Shown piece after piece: positions 46,610-57,622 of a DNA stretch of 64,000 nucleotides. The notes under the pieces were generated by a model. The model ran no database searches and was not told where the DNA came from. It saw only the letters and a list, made by a program, of their open reading frames with translations. The position numbers and the translations under genes are program-made. Source of the stretch: Microtetraspora glauca (GTDB lineage Bacteria > Actinomycetota > Actinomycetes > Streptomycetales > Streptomycetaceae); contig JOFO01000004.1 of the NCBI GenBank assembly GCA_000721275.1, positions 124,001 to 188,000 of the forward strand, given 5' to 3'. Every line of letters begins with the position of its first letter. The stretch's first letter is position 1.

Positions 46610-47685
46610 ACTCGGGGCCGGGCTGGACCTGGGGCTACGACGCCTACGTGCCGGAGCGCGAGCGTCGGGTGGAGGCCCTCTGCACCCTCGGAAACGGCCG
46701 GTTCGCCACCCGGGGCTCCGCGCCCGAGTGCGCCGCCGACACCACGCACTACCCGGGCACCTACCTCGCGGGCTGCTACGACCGGCGCACCTCGCTCGTC
46801 GACGGCCGGGAGGTCGAGAACGAGGACCTCGTCAACCTGCCGAACTGGACCCTGCTGCGCTACCGGCGCCTGCCGGAGGACGAGCCGGCGGGGGAGTGGC
46901 TCACCCCCGACTCCGACGAGCTGCGGCACTACGCCGTCCGGCTCGACCTGCGGCGAGGCGTCCTGCACCGCAGCCTCTACTTCCAGGACGCCGGAGGACG
47001 CGGACTGCGCGTCGGACACACCCGCCTCGTCCACATGGGAGATCCCGGACTCGCCGCCCAGCGCACCACCTTCCACGCCTACGGCTGGAGCGGCGAGATC
47101 GAGGTCGAGTCCGTCCTCGACGGCGACGTGGCCAACACCGGCGTCGAGCGCTACCACCACTTCCGGCCCGAGGAGCTGTCGGCCCTGTTCGCGCGGCTCG
47201 GGCACCGGCTGGACGACGAGACCTGGCGGGCCACGGTGGACTACTACCTGCGCCGTACCAGCCACGGTTCGACCCTCAGCAGCCTCGTCCACGGCTGGGT
47301 GCTCGCCCGGCTGAAGGGCGCCGGAGCCTGGCGGTACTGCGAGGAGGCCCTGCTCTCCGACGTGGCGGACGTCCAGGGCGGCACGACCGGTGAGGGCATC
47401 CACCTCGGGGCGATGGCCGGCACGATCGACCTGGTCGAACGCGGGATCACCGGCCTGGAGGCGGGCCCGGACGGCCTGCGGGTGGCGCCGGTGTCCCTGC
47501 GGCAGCTGCCCCGGTTCGCCTTCACCCTCTGCTGCGGCGGGCACCGCGGCGTACGCCTGCGCGTGCTGCCCGGCCGGCTGGGAGTGCGGGTCCCCGCCGG
47601 GCCCGGAGCCCCCCTTGCCCTGGTCCTCCCCGGAGACCGGAGGTTCACCGTTCCGCCCGGCGAGGAACGGTGGTTCCCGCTGTGA
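46606..47685 (+). CDS. GH65 phosphorylase remnant with in-frame loss of the catalytic barrel
   Basis: 359 aa against 805 in the intact paralogue. The N-terminal domain (GWTWGYDAYVPERERRVEALCTLGNGRFATRG) runs to GVERYHH (residue about 186), then jumps in frame to FRPEELSALFARLGHRLDDETW and RTSHGSTLSSLVHGW. About 440 residues of the linker and barrel, including GPDEYH with the general acid, are absent. The frame is open and codon use normal, so a protein may be made, but it cannot be a phosphorylase. GTG 46606 after GGGAGCGG is preferred to ATG 46591. Confidence 0.85.
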   Translation: MNSGPGWTWGYDAYVPERERRVEALCTLGNGRFATRGSAPECAADTTHYPGTYLAGCYDRRTSLVDGREVENEDLVNLPNWTLLRYRRLPEDEPAGEWLTPDSDELRHYAVRLDLRRGVLHRSLYFQDAGGRGLRVGHTRLVHMGDPGLAAQRTTFHAYGWSGEIEVESVLDGDVANTGVERYHHFRPEELSALFARLGHRLDDETWRATVDYYLRRTSHGSTLSSLVHGWVLARLKGAGAWRYCEEALLSDVADVQGGTTGEGIHLGAMAGTIDLVERGITGLEAGPDGLRVAPVSLRQLPRFAFTLCCGGHRGVRLRVLPGRLGVRVPAGPGAPLALVLPGDRRFTVPPGEERWFPL

Positions 47686-47697
47686 GGGCGCGGGCGC

Positions 47698-48717
47698 TCA
47701 GCCGAAGGCGAGCACCTCGCAGGCGGGCCGGCGGGGCGTCGCCCGGCCCACCGGTCCGTACCCCAGACGGAACACCATCTGGACGTAGCCGACGGCCGAG
47801 AGCGGGTCCCGCGCGTCGAAGCGCAGTTCCGGCCATTCGAGGGGCTGGGACATGGGGGAGGTGGCCAGCCCGTCGAGGGTGGCCTGGAGCAGCACCCGGT
47901 GCGTTGCCTGCCCCGCCCGCAACCACGCCTCGGGCGTGTCCTCGCCGGTGCCGAGCAGGGCGATCTGCGGTGTCTTCTCGAAGCGCGCCGAAGGACGGCC
48001 GGTCACCCGGCCCGGGGCGCCGAAGTCCCTGACGGGCGAGGTCACGTCGTACTGCCGCGGACCGAAGGCGTAGGCGGGCACCCCGTCGCGGTGCGACGCC
48101 TCTCCGGCCGCGCCCGTACGCGTCCAGGAGGCGATCTCCGCCCGTACGGCGTCGTCCGCCGCCTCGTACAGCGCGGAGGCGTGGACGAGCCCCATCACGG
48201 TGTCGGTGTGCCACTCGCCGGGGACGGTCAGACGGCAGCCTTCCAGCAGGGCGGCGGCACGGAGGCCGTCGAACAGCTCGGGGGGTATGCGCTCCTCGGT
48301 GAAGGGGAAGCGGCTGGTGTGCCGGCGGGGCAGGGCGGGGTGGAGCACGTCCAGTCCGTCGTCGACGCCCTCGGGCCCGTCGAACCGGACGTCGGCGAGA
48401 TGCCACGGATCACCGGGGTCCGGCAGCAGCCGGACCGCCGGACACAGCCCCCTGTGCACGGCGGCCACCCGCAGACCGAACAGGGCGGCGCCGCAGCCGA
48501 GGTGGAGGGCCCGGTGGTCGGGGTCCTGGCGGGGCATGCCACGGGACGGGTCGCCGTACAGCTCGACGGTGCCGGACGCCTCGCGGTGAGTGAAGCGCCA
48601 GGGCTGGGAGTTGTGCATCGACGGAGCCAGGACGGCTTCCTCGACCAGCGAGGCGACGAGGGGACGGGGCAGGGGGTTGGAGGCCACGGTGCGTCCTGTC
48701 TGTGCGAGGGCGGTCAT
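47698..48717 (-). CDS. Acg-family nitroreductase-like protein
   Basis: 339 aa. Two nitroreductase half-domains: N-terminal EEAVLAPSMHNSQPWRF (FMN-region motif) and a C-terminal half with RPSARFEKTPQIALLGTGEDTPEAWLRAGQATHRVLLQATLDGLATSPMSQPLEW. This is the Acg type (Rv2032, Rv3131 in the DosR regulon), in which FMN binding may be lost or used for storage. Overlaps the upstream CBS-BON stop (ATGA), so coupled. Function inferred from family only. Confidence 0.85.
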   Translation of the reverse strand: MTALAQTGRTVASNPLPRPLVASLVEEAVLAPSMHNSQPWRFTHREASGTVELYGDPSRGMPRQDPDHRALHLGCGAALFGLRVAAVHRGLCPAVRLLPDPGDPWHLADVRFDGPEGVDDGLDVLHPALPRRHTSRFPFTEERIPPELFDGLRAAALLEGCRLTVPGEWHTDTVMGLVHASALYEAADDAVRAEIASWTRTGAAGEASHRDGVPAYAFGPRQYDVTSPVRDFGAPGRVTGRPSARFEKTPQIALLGTGEDTPEAWLRAGQATHRVLLQATLDGLATSPMSQPLEWPELRFDARDPLSAVGYVQMVFRLGYGPVGRATPRRPACEVLAFG

Positions 48718-49340
48718 TCGGAGAAGTCGTAGGCCGTGCGCGTGGGCGGGCGGGCGAGGCGGGTGCCGTCGTCGGGGGCGGACAGCCGGTCGACGACGGC
48801 GACGACGCCGTCCACGCGTTCGGCGAGCTCCAGGAGCGTCGCGGCCTGGCTCCGCCGCCGCAGTCGGCCCGCCAGGGTGACCACGCCGTCGAGCACGTGC
48901 ACGTCGACCGCGTCCTGCGGCAGGTCCATGGCGTCCGAGAGGACCTCCTCCCGGACGCGCCGCCTGATCTCGGGGTCCGGCCGGAGGAAGACGCGAAGCA
49001 GGTCACGGCGGGTGACGATGCCCACCAGCCGCTCCTCCTCGTCGACCACGGGCAGGCGTTCCACCCCGCGGCGCACCATGAGCCGTGCCGCGTCCGCTGC
49101 GGCCTCCTCGGCGTGCACGGTGACGGCGGGAGCGCTCATCACACCCCGGGCGGTCAGGGCCCTGCGAGCGAGGAGGTCGCTCTCGGAGACCACGCCGACC
49201 ACGTGGTCGTCGGCGTCGACGACGGGCAGCCCGCTGATGTCGTGTTCGGCGAGCAGCTTCGCCACGTCCCGGAACGACGTGTCGGGAAGGGCGGTGACCA
49301 CGTCGTCGGTCATCAGGCCGCCGACCTTCAGGTGCCTCAT
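48714..49340 (-). CDS. CBS-BON domain protein
   Basis: 208 aa. CBS1 about 7-60 (LMTDDVVTALPDTSFRDVAKLLAEHDISGLPVVDADDHVVGVVSESDLL), CBS2 about 68-125 (VMSAPAVTVHAEEAAADAARLMVRRGVERLPVVDEEE), BON about 138-190 (VDVHVLDGVVTLAGRL). The linker between CBS motifs is the shortest of the set. ATG 49340 follows GGGAGGTCCGCC. Operon with the nitroreductase. Confidence 0.9.
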   Translation of the reverse strand: MRHLKVGGLMTDDVVTALPDTSFRDVAKLLAEHDISGLPVVDADDHVVGVVSESDLLARRALTARGVMSAPAVTVHAEEAAADAARLMVRRGVERLPVVDEEERLVGIVTRRDLLRVFLRPDPEIRRRVREEVLSDAMDLPQDAVDVHVLDGVVTLAGRLRRRSQAATLLELAERVDGVVAVVDRLSAPDDGTRLARPPTRTAYDFSE

Positions 49341-49418
49341 GGCGGACCTCCCGTTCGGCTCGTCGGCGGAGGGGTGCCTACGCCACCACCGTCCACCGCG
49401 CCGGTGCGGGCCGGCGAG

Positions 49419-49432
49419 GGGCCGAACGGTCC
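49419..49432. promoter_or_regulatory. Putative OsdR/DevR box (GGGCCGAACGGTCC)
   Basis: 78 bases upstream of the CBS-BON start (49340). A spacing variant, GGGCCCGACCGGGCC, follows at 49440-49454. Confidence 0.65.
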
Positions 49433-49481
49433 ACCCCGCGGGCCCGACCGGGCCTCCGTCGGCTCCGGGCGCCCGCCTCAT

Positions 49482-49496
49482 GGGACCTTCGGCCCC
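49482..49496. promoter_or_regulatory. Variant box GGGACCTTCGGCCCC
   Basis: 89 bases before the USP at 49586; imperfect symmetry. With 49419 and 49440 it makes a three-site divergent control region. Confidence 0.5.
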
Positions 49497-49585
49497 ACCC
49501 TGTGCCCCCTCAGGCCCTCGGGCTCTCCGGGGACCGGGTGCGAGGGTCGAAGGGCAGTCCTCGGGGAACCCCGCAAGGAGGAACC

Positions 49586-50488
49586 ATGGCCGCAGTCCAG
49601 CGCCCCTCGGGCCTCGGCGACGTCGTCGTCGGCGTCGACGGATCCGAAGGCGCGCTGTCCGCCGTCCTGTGGGCCGCCGAAGAGGCGCTCCTGCGAGGCT
49701 CGGGGCTCTTCCTCGTCCACGCCACGGACACGGAGGCCCTCGCCCGGTACCTCTTCCAGGCCGAGATCGACGAAAGCCGCAGAACCGGTCGCGAACTCCT
49801 CGACGTCACGGCCGCGACCGTCTCCGCACGCCACCCCGACGTGCTCGTCGTCAAGGAGCTCAGCGACCGGCCGCCCTCCGAGGCGCTGCGGCACGCCGCC
49901 GCCCTGAGCGGCACGATCGTCGTCGGCCACCGGGGCCGCGGCGGATTCGCCTCGCTCCTCCTCGGATCGGTCGGCCTGCGGACCGCGGCGACCGTGGACG
50001 GACCCGTGGTCGTGGTGCGGGGGCACAGCGCGACCGGACGCCCGGGCGCCGTACTCGCAGCCGTACGGGACGATCACGACCTCGGCTGCGCGCGGGCGGC
50101 CGCCCGCGAGGCCCTGCTGCGACACCGGCCGCTCCGGCTCCTGCACGTGTGGCGAACCGCCTGGCCACGGGGCGGACGGGCCGCCTTGCGCGACCACCCC
50201 TGCGACCAGGCCGCCGACCACGTGCTCGCGCAGTCCCGGATGGAGGGCCTCCTCCGTGACGAGTTCCCGGACCTGAAGACCGAGATCGAGGGCGTGAGGA
50301 ATCCCAGCGTGGCCGGAGCCCTCGTCGAAGCGAGCCGCGACGCCTGTCTCCTGGTCGTCGGCGGCCACCGGGGCCCCGGATACCTGGGGCCGACACTGGG
50401 CCGGACCACGCTCGCCCTGCTGCAACACGCCCACTGCCCGGTGGAGCTCATCCCCCGGCACGGACCCGGACACGGGAGTACGTCATGA
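49586..50488 (+). CDS. Universal stress protein, tandem USP domains
   Basis: 300 aa. Domain 1: VVVGVDGSEGALSAVLWAAEEALL with GHRGRGGFASLLLGS. Domain 2 begins AVLAAVRDDHDLGCARAAAREALL and ends GGHRGPGYLGPTLGR. ATG 49586 follows AAGGAGGAACC. Same subgroup as 34193. Overlaps the next USP (ATGA). Confidence 0.9.
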   Translation: MAAVQRPSGLGDVVVGVDGSEGALSAVLWAAEEALLRGSGLFLVHATDTEALARYLFQAEIDESRRTGRELLDVTAATVSARHPDVLVVKELSDRPPSEALRHAAALSGTIVVGHRGRGGFASLLLGSVGLRTAATVDGPVVVVRGHSATGRPGAVLAAVRDDHDLGCARAAAREALLRHRPLRLLHVWRTAWPRGGRAALRDHPCDQAADHVLAQSRMEGLLRDEFPDLKTEIEGVRNPSVAGALVEASRDACLLVVGGHRGPGYLGPTLGRTTLALLQHAHCPVELIPRHGPGHGSTS

Positions 50489-51345
50489 CCACCACCCCGG
50501 GACGGCGCGAACTCGTCGTCGGCATCGACCCCGTCCGCGAAGGACGCCTCGCCCTGGCCTGGGCGGCCGACGAGGCCCACCGCCGAGGGCTCGCCCTCCG
50601 CCTCGTCGTCGCCGTACCACCCGCGCACGACACCCAGCACGTCGACGACACGCCCCGGCACCAGGCCCGGACGCAGCGGGGCAAGGACGCCCTGCGCGCG
50701 GCGGCCGACTGGGCCCGGACCCGCCGGCCGGACGTGCCCGTCACCGCCGCCCTGGCCGAGGGTCCCCCCGCCGCCGTGATGGCCGGCCTCGCCCAGGAGG
50801 CCGTCATGACCGTCCTCGGCTCCCGCCACCTGAGCCGCACCGAGGAGTTCCTCAGCGCCGGCTCCCTCGTCGTGCCCGTCACCGCGCGGGCCCGCTGCCC
50901 CGTCGTCGTGGTCGGCGACGCCGAGCACACCACCCAGGACCCGGCGTACCTCGTCGTCGGCGTCGACGGCAGCGAGTCCTCCCGGGCGGCCCTCGCCTTC
51001 GCCTTCGAGGAGGCCGACCTCAGGCACTGCGCCCTGCGGGCCGTCGCGGTCTGGCAGCCCCCCGTCTTCACCCTCCACACCGGGGACACCCTGTTCCACG
51101 CCGAGCGCCGCCTGCTCTCGGAGACCACCGCGGGCTGGGCGGAGAAGTACCCGGACGTGCGCCTCACCCACGAAGTGCTCATCGGCTCGCCCGTCGAACT
51201 GCTCGCGGACGCCGCCGAGCACGCCCTGGCCGTCGTCGTCGGCCGCCGGGGCCGGGGCGGCTACACCGGCATGCGCGTCGGCTCGGTCGTCCACGGCCTC
51301 CTCCACCGCGCCCACTGCCCCGTGATCACCGTCCCCACGGGGTGA
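50485..51345 (+). CDS. Universal stress protein, tandem USP domains
   Basis: 286 aa. Domain 1 starts LVVGIDPVREGRLALAWAADEAH, with GIDP in place of GVDGS, and its glycine loop is degraded (GSRHLSRTEEFLSAGS). Domain 2 is classic (LVVGVDGSESSRAALAFAFEEADL; GRRGRGGYTGMRVGS). Probably only domain 2 binds ATP. Coupled to 49586 upstream; the P-type ATPase starts 9 bases after its stop. Confidence 0.9.
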   Translation: MTTTPGRRELVVGIDPVREGRLALAWAADEAHRRGLALRLVVAVPPAHDTQHVDDTPRHQARTQRGKDALRAAADWARTRRPDVPVTAALAEGPPAAVMAGLAQEAVMTVLGSRHLSRTEEFLSAGSLVVPVTARARCPVVVVGDAEHTTQDPAYLVVGVDGSESSRAALAFAFEEADLRHCALRAVAVWQPPVFTLHTGDTLFHAERRLLSETTAGWAEKYPDVRLTHEVLIGSPVELLADAAEHALAVVVGRRGRGGYTGMRVGSVVHGLLHRAHCPVITVPTG

Positions 51346-51354
51346 GCACGCCCC

Positions 51355-53973
51355 ATGACGACACCGACCGACGTCCGGGCCGCCCCGACCGCCCGGGCGG
51401 CAGGACTCACCGCGACGGAGGCGGCCCGCCGCCTCGCCGCCGACGGGCCCAACGAGGTGGCCGCCCGCCGACCCGTACGGCTGTACAGCCGGGTCCTCGC
51501 CCAGCTGCGCGACCCGCTGATCATGGTGCTGCTCGGCGCCGTAGCGCTGACCCTGGCCATCGGCGACCATCCCGACAGCATCGTCATCGCCCTGGTCATC
51601 ATCGTGAACACCACCGTCGGCGTCGTCCAGGAAGTCCGCGCCGACAACGCCGTCGCCGCCCTCTCGGCCCTCAGTGCCCCGCACGCGCGCGTGCGGCGGG
51701 AGGGTGCCGTCCGCGACCTCCCGGCCGCGGAGGTCGTCACCGGGGACGTCCTGGTGCTCGGAGAGGGCGACATCGTCGCCGCCGACGCCCGCCTCGACGA
51801 GGCGTCCGCCCTCCTTCTGGACGAATCCATGCTCACCGGGGAATCCGTGCCGGTGGACAAGGACGCCGACGGCACCCTGAGCGCGGGCACGGTCGTCGTA
51901 CGGGGCCGGGCCGTCGCCACCGTCACCGCGACCGGCCCGAGGAGCGCCCTCGGCCGCATCGCCGCCCTTCTCGACGACCGGCGCGAGGCGACCCCGCTCC
52001 AGCGTCGGCTCGCGGCACTGGGCCGGGTCCTCGCCGCGGTGACGCTGACCCTGTGCGTGCTGGTCTTCGCCCTGGGCCTCGTACGCGGTCTTCCGCCCGG
52101 GACGATGGCGGTGACCGCGATCAGCCTGGCGGTGGCGGCGGTCCCGGAGTCCCTGCCGGCCGTGGTCACCCTCGCCCTCGCCCTCGGGGCGCGGCGCATG
52201 GCCGCCCGGCACGCGCTGGTGCGCCGGCTGCCCGCGGTGGAGACGCTCGGTTCGGTGTCCGTCCTCGCCACCGACAAGACGGGCACCCTCACGGAGGGAC
52301 GCATGGTCGTGCGGGAGGTCTGGACGCCCGAGGCGGGCGTCCAGCTCACGGGCGTCGGCTACGAGCCGGTGGGTGAGGTCCTGGCAGGCGGGAGACCCCC
52401 CGCGCCGGAGGAGCTCGCCCCGGTGCGGGAACTGCTGACGGTGACCGCCCTCTGCAACGACGCCGCCCTGCGCCCGCCGGACGAGACGGACCCGGACGGC
52501 CGCTGGACGGCGGTGGGCGACCCCATGGAAGCCGCCCTCCTCGCCGCGGCGGCCAAGGCGGGATGCCCCTCGGGGAAGGAACCGGACGCCCGGCGCCCCC
52601 GGATCGCCGAAGCACCGTTCGACAGCCTCCGCAAGCGCATGACCACCCTGCACGAGACCGCTGGCGGACGGGTTCTCGTCTGCCTGAAAGGAGCACCCGA
52701 AGCAGTCCTCACCCCGGAGGTGCTGCGGGCGGACGCGGAGACCCTCGCGCGGGCCGGGGAGGCCGCGAAGCGCCTCGCCGGACGGGGCCACCGGGTGCTC
52801 GCTGTCGCCTCCGGAGTACGCCATGACGCCCCGGACCCGGTGGCGGCGGCCGAGTCGGGGCTGAGGTTCCTCGGCCTGGTGGCGCTGAGCGACCCGCCGA
52901 AGCCCCATGCGGCCGGGACGCTGGCCGCCTGCCGTGCGGCGGGCATCATCCCCGTCCTCATCACGGGCGACCATCCGGCGACCGCGCGGGCCGTCGCGGA
53001 CTCCGTCGGGCTCGCCGGCGAAACCGACGGACGGGAACTCCGCGTCGCCACCGGCGAGGACGTCACCGAGGGCCTGATCGACGACCTCACGTCCGTACGG
53101 GTCTTCGCCCGCACCGATCCTCAGCAGAAGCTCGACATCGTGGCCGCCTGGCGGTCGAAGGGCGCGGTCACCGCCATGACCGGCGACGGCGTCAACGACG
53201 GCCCCGCTCTGCACCGGGCCGACATCGGCGTCGCCATGGGCGCGCGCGGCACCGAGGTCGCACGCCAGGCCGCGGATCTCGTGCTCACGGACGACGAGCT
53301 GTCGACCGTCGTGACGGCCGTGGAGGAAGGCAGGCGCGTCTACGACAACATCCGCCGCTTCCTCGTCTACGGGATGGCCGGCGGGGCCGCGGAGATCCTG
53401 GTGATGCTCGTCGGCCCGCTGCTCGGCCTGCCCCTGCCGCTGCGAGCGGGACAGATCCTCTGGATCAACCTCCTCACCCACGGCCTCACCGGGGTCGCCA
53501 TGGGCGCCGAGCCGGCATCGCCGGGGACGATGCGCCGCCCTCCGCGCCCTCCGGACCAGCACATCCTCGGCGGCGGCGCCTGGCAGCGCCTGCTCGTCCT
53601 CGCTGCCGTCGTCACCGCAGCGTCCCTCGGCGCGGGCCTGGCCGCACGGTCGCTCGGCCTGGCGTGGCAGAGCGTGCTCTTCCTCGCCCTGCTCGCCGCC
53701 CAGCTCGGCGTCGTCCTCGGGCTGCGGTCCCGGCCGCTGACCCGGAAGAACCCGTTCCTTCCCCTCTCGGTCCTCACTTCCGCGCTGCTGGCCCTGGCGG
53801 CGCTCTACGTGCCCTTCCTCCGTACGGCCCTCGACACCGATCCGCTCGGAGGAGCCGGACTGGGCCTGGCCGCGGCCTGCGCGCCCGCCGGGTTCCTCGC
53901 GGCACGAGCCGTCCGCACGGCCTTCCGGGGAACGGGCTCGACAGGAACGACCGGGCCCGCCGGGCTACCGTGA
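51355..53973 (+). CDS. Cation P-type ATPase (P2A-like), PESLP motif
   Basis: 872 aa. Actuator LTGESVPVDKD, M4 motif AVPESLPAVVTLALALG, phosphorylation motif DKTGTLTEGR (Asp307), KGAPEAV nucleotide loop, hinge GDGVNDGPAL, and six C-terminal TMs. PESLP in place of the Ca2+-pump PEGLP is typical of actinobacterial CtpF-type pumps. Probable cation export (Ca2+ or similar), inferred. The ribosome site is weak (GGGGTGAGC), so it may rely on coupling with the upstream USP. Confidence 0.9.
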   Translation: MTTPTDVRAAPTARAAGLTATEAARRLAADGPNEVAARRPVRLYSRVLAQLRDPLIMVLLGAVALTLAIGDHPDSIVIALVIIVNTTVGVVQEVRADNAVAALSALSAPHARVRREGAVRDLPAAEVVTGDVLVLGEGDIVAADARLDEASALLLDESMLTGESVPVDKDADGTLSAGTVVVRGRAVATVTATGPRSALGRIAALLDDRREATPLQRRLAALGRVLAAVTLTLCVLVFALGLVRGLPPGTMAVTAISLAVAAVPESLPAVVTLALALGARRMAARHALVRRLPAVETLGSVSVLATDKTGTLTEGRMVVREVWTPEAGVQLTGVGYEPVGEVLAGGRPPAPEELAPVRELLTVTALCNDAALRPPDETDPDGRWTAVGDPMEAALLAAAAKAGCPSGKEPDARRPRIAEAPFDSLRKRMTTLHETAGGRVLVCLKGAPEAVLTPEVLRADAETLARAGEAAKRLAGRGHRVLAVASGVRHDAPDPVAAAESGLRFLGLVALSDPPKPHAAGTLAACRAAGIIPVLITGDHPATARAVADSVGLAGETDGRELRVATGEDVTEGLIDDLTSVRVFARTDPQQKLDIVAAWRSKGAVTAMTGDGVNDGPALHRADIGVAMGARGTEVARQAADLVLTDDELSTVVTAVEEGRRVYDNIRRFLVYGMAGGAAEILVMLVGPLLGLPLPLRAGQILWINLLTHGLTGVAMGAEPASPGTMRRPPRPPDQHILGGGAWQRLLVLAAVVTAASLGAGLAARSLGLAWQSVLFLALLAAQLGVVLGLRSRPLTRKNPFLPLSVLTSALLALAALYVPFLRTALDTDPLGGAGLGLAAACAPAGFLAARAVRTAFRGTGSTGTTGPAGLP

Positions 53974-56453
<2,480 letters not shown>

Positions 56454-56518
56454 GGCGACCCCTGTGCTCGGTGGGCATCTGCCCGCCCCCCAGGAGAATT
56501 GTCCGTCACAGAGCGCCT

Positions 56519-57148
56519 TCACGCGGCCCCGAGCTCCATCCGGACGTCGACGACCCCCTCCACAGCGCGGGCGGCACGGGCCAGCAGCGGCACGAGAGCA
56601 CGGTTCGCGAGCGTCCCCCGCAACGTGGCCACACCCTCGGTCACCGTGACGTCCAGCCCGGTGAGCGCCGCCGCGCCGAGCACGGTCCGCCGGATCTCCG
56701 CCTCGATCTCATCGTCCTCCCGCAGGAACACCTTGAGCAGGTCGCTCCGGCTGACGACCCCCTCCAGCAGCCCGATCCCGTTCACCACCGGAAGCCTCTT
56801 CACCTTCCGGCGGGCCATGATCCGTGCCGCCTCGGCCAGAGAAGCGCCGGCGTGCACCGTCACCGCCGGGCTCGACATGAGGTCCCCCGCCCGCACGGCA
56901 CCGGCCTTCGCCGCCTCTTCGACCTCCCCCGAGCACGGGTCCGCGCCGCGGAACGCCTCTTTGGGCAGCAGATCCGCCTCCGAGACCACCCCCACGACCC
57001 TTCCCTCCCCCTCCAGGACGGGCAGGGCGCTCACCTTCCACTGGTCCATGAGCGCCACGATCTCCTTGTAGGGCGCGTCGCGGCCGATCGCCACGGCGGT
57101 GTGGGTCATGACGTCACCGACGACGCTGGGCCCGGCAGGCTTCGACAT
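56519..57148 (-). CDS. CBS-BON domain protein
   Basis: 209 aa. CBS1 about 8-62 (VGDVMTHTAVAIGRDAPYKEIVALMDQWKVSALPVLEGEG), CBS2 about 85-142 (DLMSSPAVTVHAGASLAEAARIMARRKVKRLPVVNGIG), BON about 150-205 (LDVTVTEGVATLRGTL). Closest to 12656. ATG 57148 follows GGAGGTCTCTC. It precedes the response regulator by 65 bases on the same strand, so both may share the box at 57204. Confidence 0.9.
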   Translation of the reverse strand: MSKPAGPSVVGDVMTHTAVAIGRDAPYKEIVALMDQWKVSALPVLEGEGRVVGVVSEADLLPKEAFRGADPCSGEVEEAAKAGAVRAGDLMSSPAVTVHAGASLAEAARIMARRKVKRLPVVNGIGLLEGVVSRSDLLKVFLREDDEIEAEIRRTVLGAAALTGLDVTVTEGVATLRGTLANRALVPLLARAARAVEGVVDVRMELGAA

Positions 57149-57203
57149 GAGAGACCTCCTCGTGTGTCCCCACCACTCTGCCCGGGTGCGCGCCGGACGG
57201 GGA

Positions 57204-57217
57204 GGGCCGACCGGTCC
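57204..57217. promoter_or_regulatory. Putative OsdR/DevR box (GGGCCGACCGGTCC), last in the island
   Basis: 55 bases upstream of the CBS-BON start. No further box was found to its right. Confidence 0.65.
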
Positions 57218-57218
57218 C

Positions 57219-57622
57219 CTGCTCCCGCCCCCGGCCCTGCCGGCCCCACGTGTCCGCTCCGCGGTCGCCATCCGCTCCGTACGCGAAGGTCCGAGCCCAA
57301 CGCTCCGTAGTAAGCACCGAGCCGGCACGGGAGCGGTGGGCAGGGGTGCTGACGTGGGGCTTTAGGTCAGCACCGAACCAGCACTGGAGTGAGAACCCCG
57401 TCGTCGAACCGGGGCAGAAGCAGCCATATCTGACGCCCTCCCGCGGCTGGTGCAAGCCGCTGTCCGGAAGGTGGTCGACCGCCTCGGAGGGCCTCCGCAT
57501 GGTGGCCGCCCGCACCTTCGGCCGCCGAACTATGGTGTGCAGCCACATACACGCGTGACCAGCGGGTTTCTACGGTGTGGCGACACGAACACGTCCCCGT
57601 CACCTGCTCGGAAGTGGTGCAC
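57219..57622. other. Island edge: intergenic region with inverted repeat
   Basis: About 400 bases without a recognised gene, less GC-rich than its surroundings. An inverted repeat GGTGCTGAC...GTCAGCACC (57345-57353 and 57366-57374, 12-base loop) could be a hairpin. A second small stem, CCCCG...CGGGG, follows near 57400. It separates the dormancy island from the transporter at 57623 and presumably contains that gene's promoter. Confidence 0.4.

Noticed and set aside
50074..53562. 1160-codon frame opposite the second ATPase and USPs
   Set aside because: Mirror frame over clearly coding genes, rich in Gly/Asp/Val with no motif.
57375..57450. tRNA-like or structured RNA because of CCCCG...CGGGG around TCGAAC
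   Set aside because: The loop is too long for a T-arm and no acceptor, D or anticodon stem could be found.
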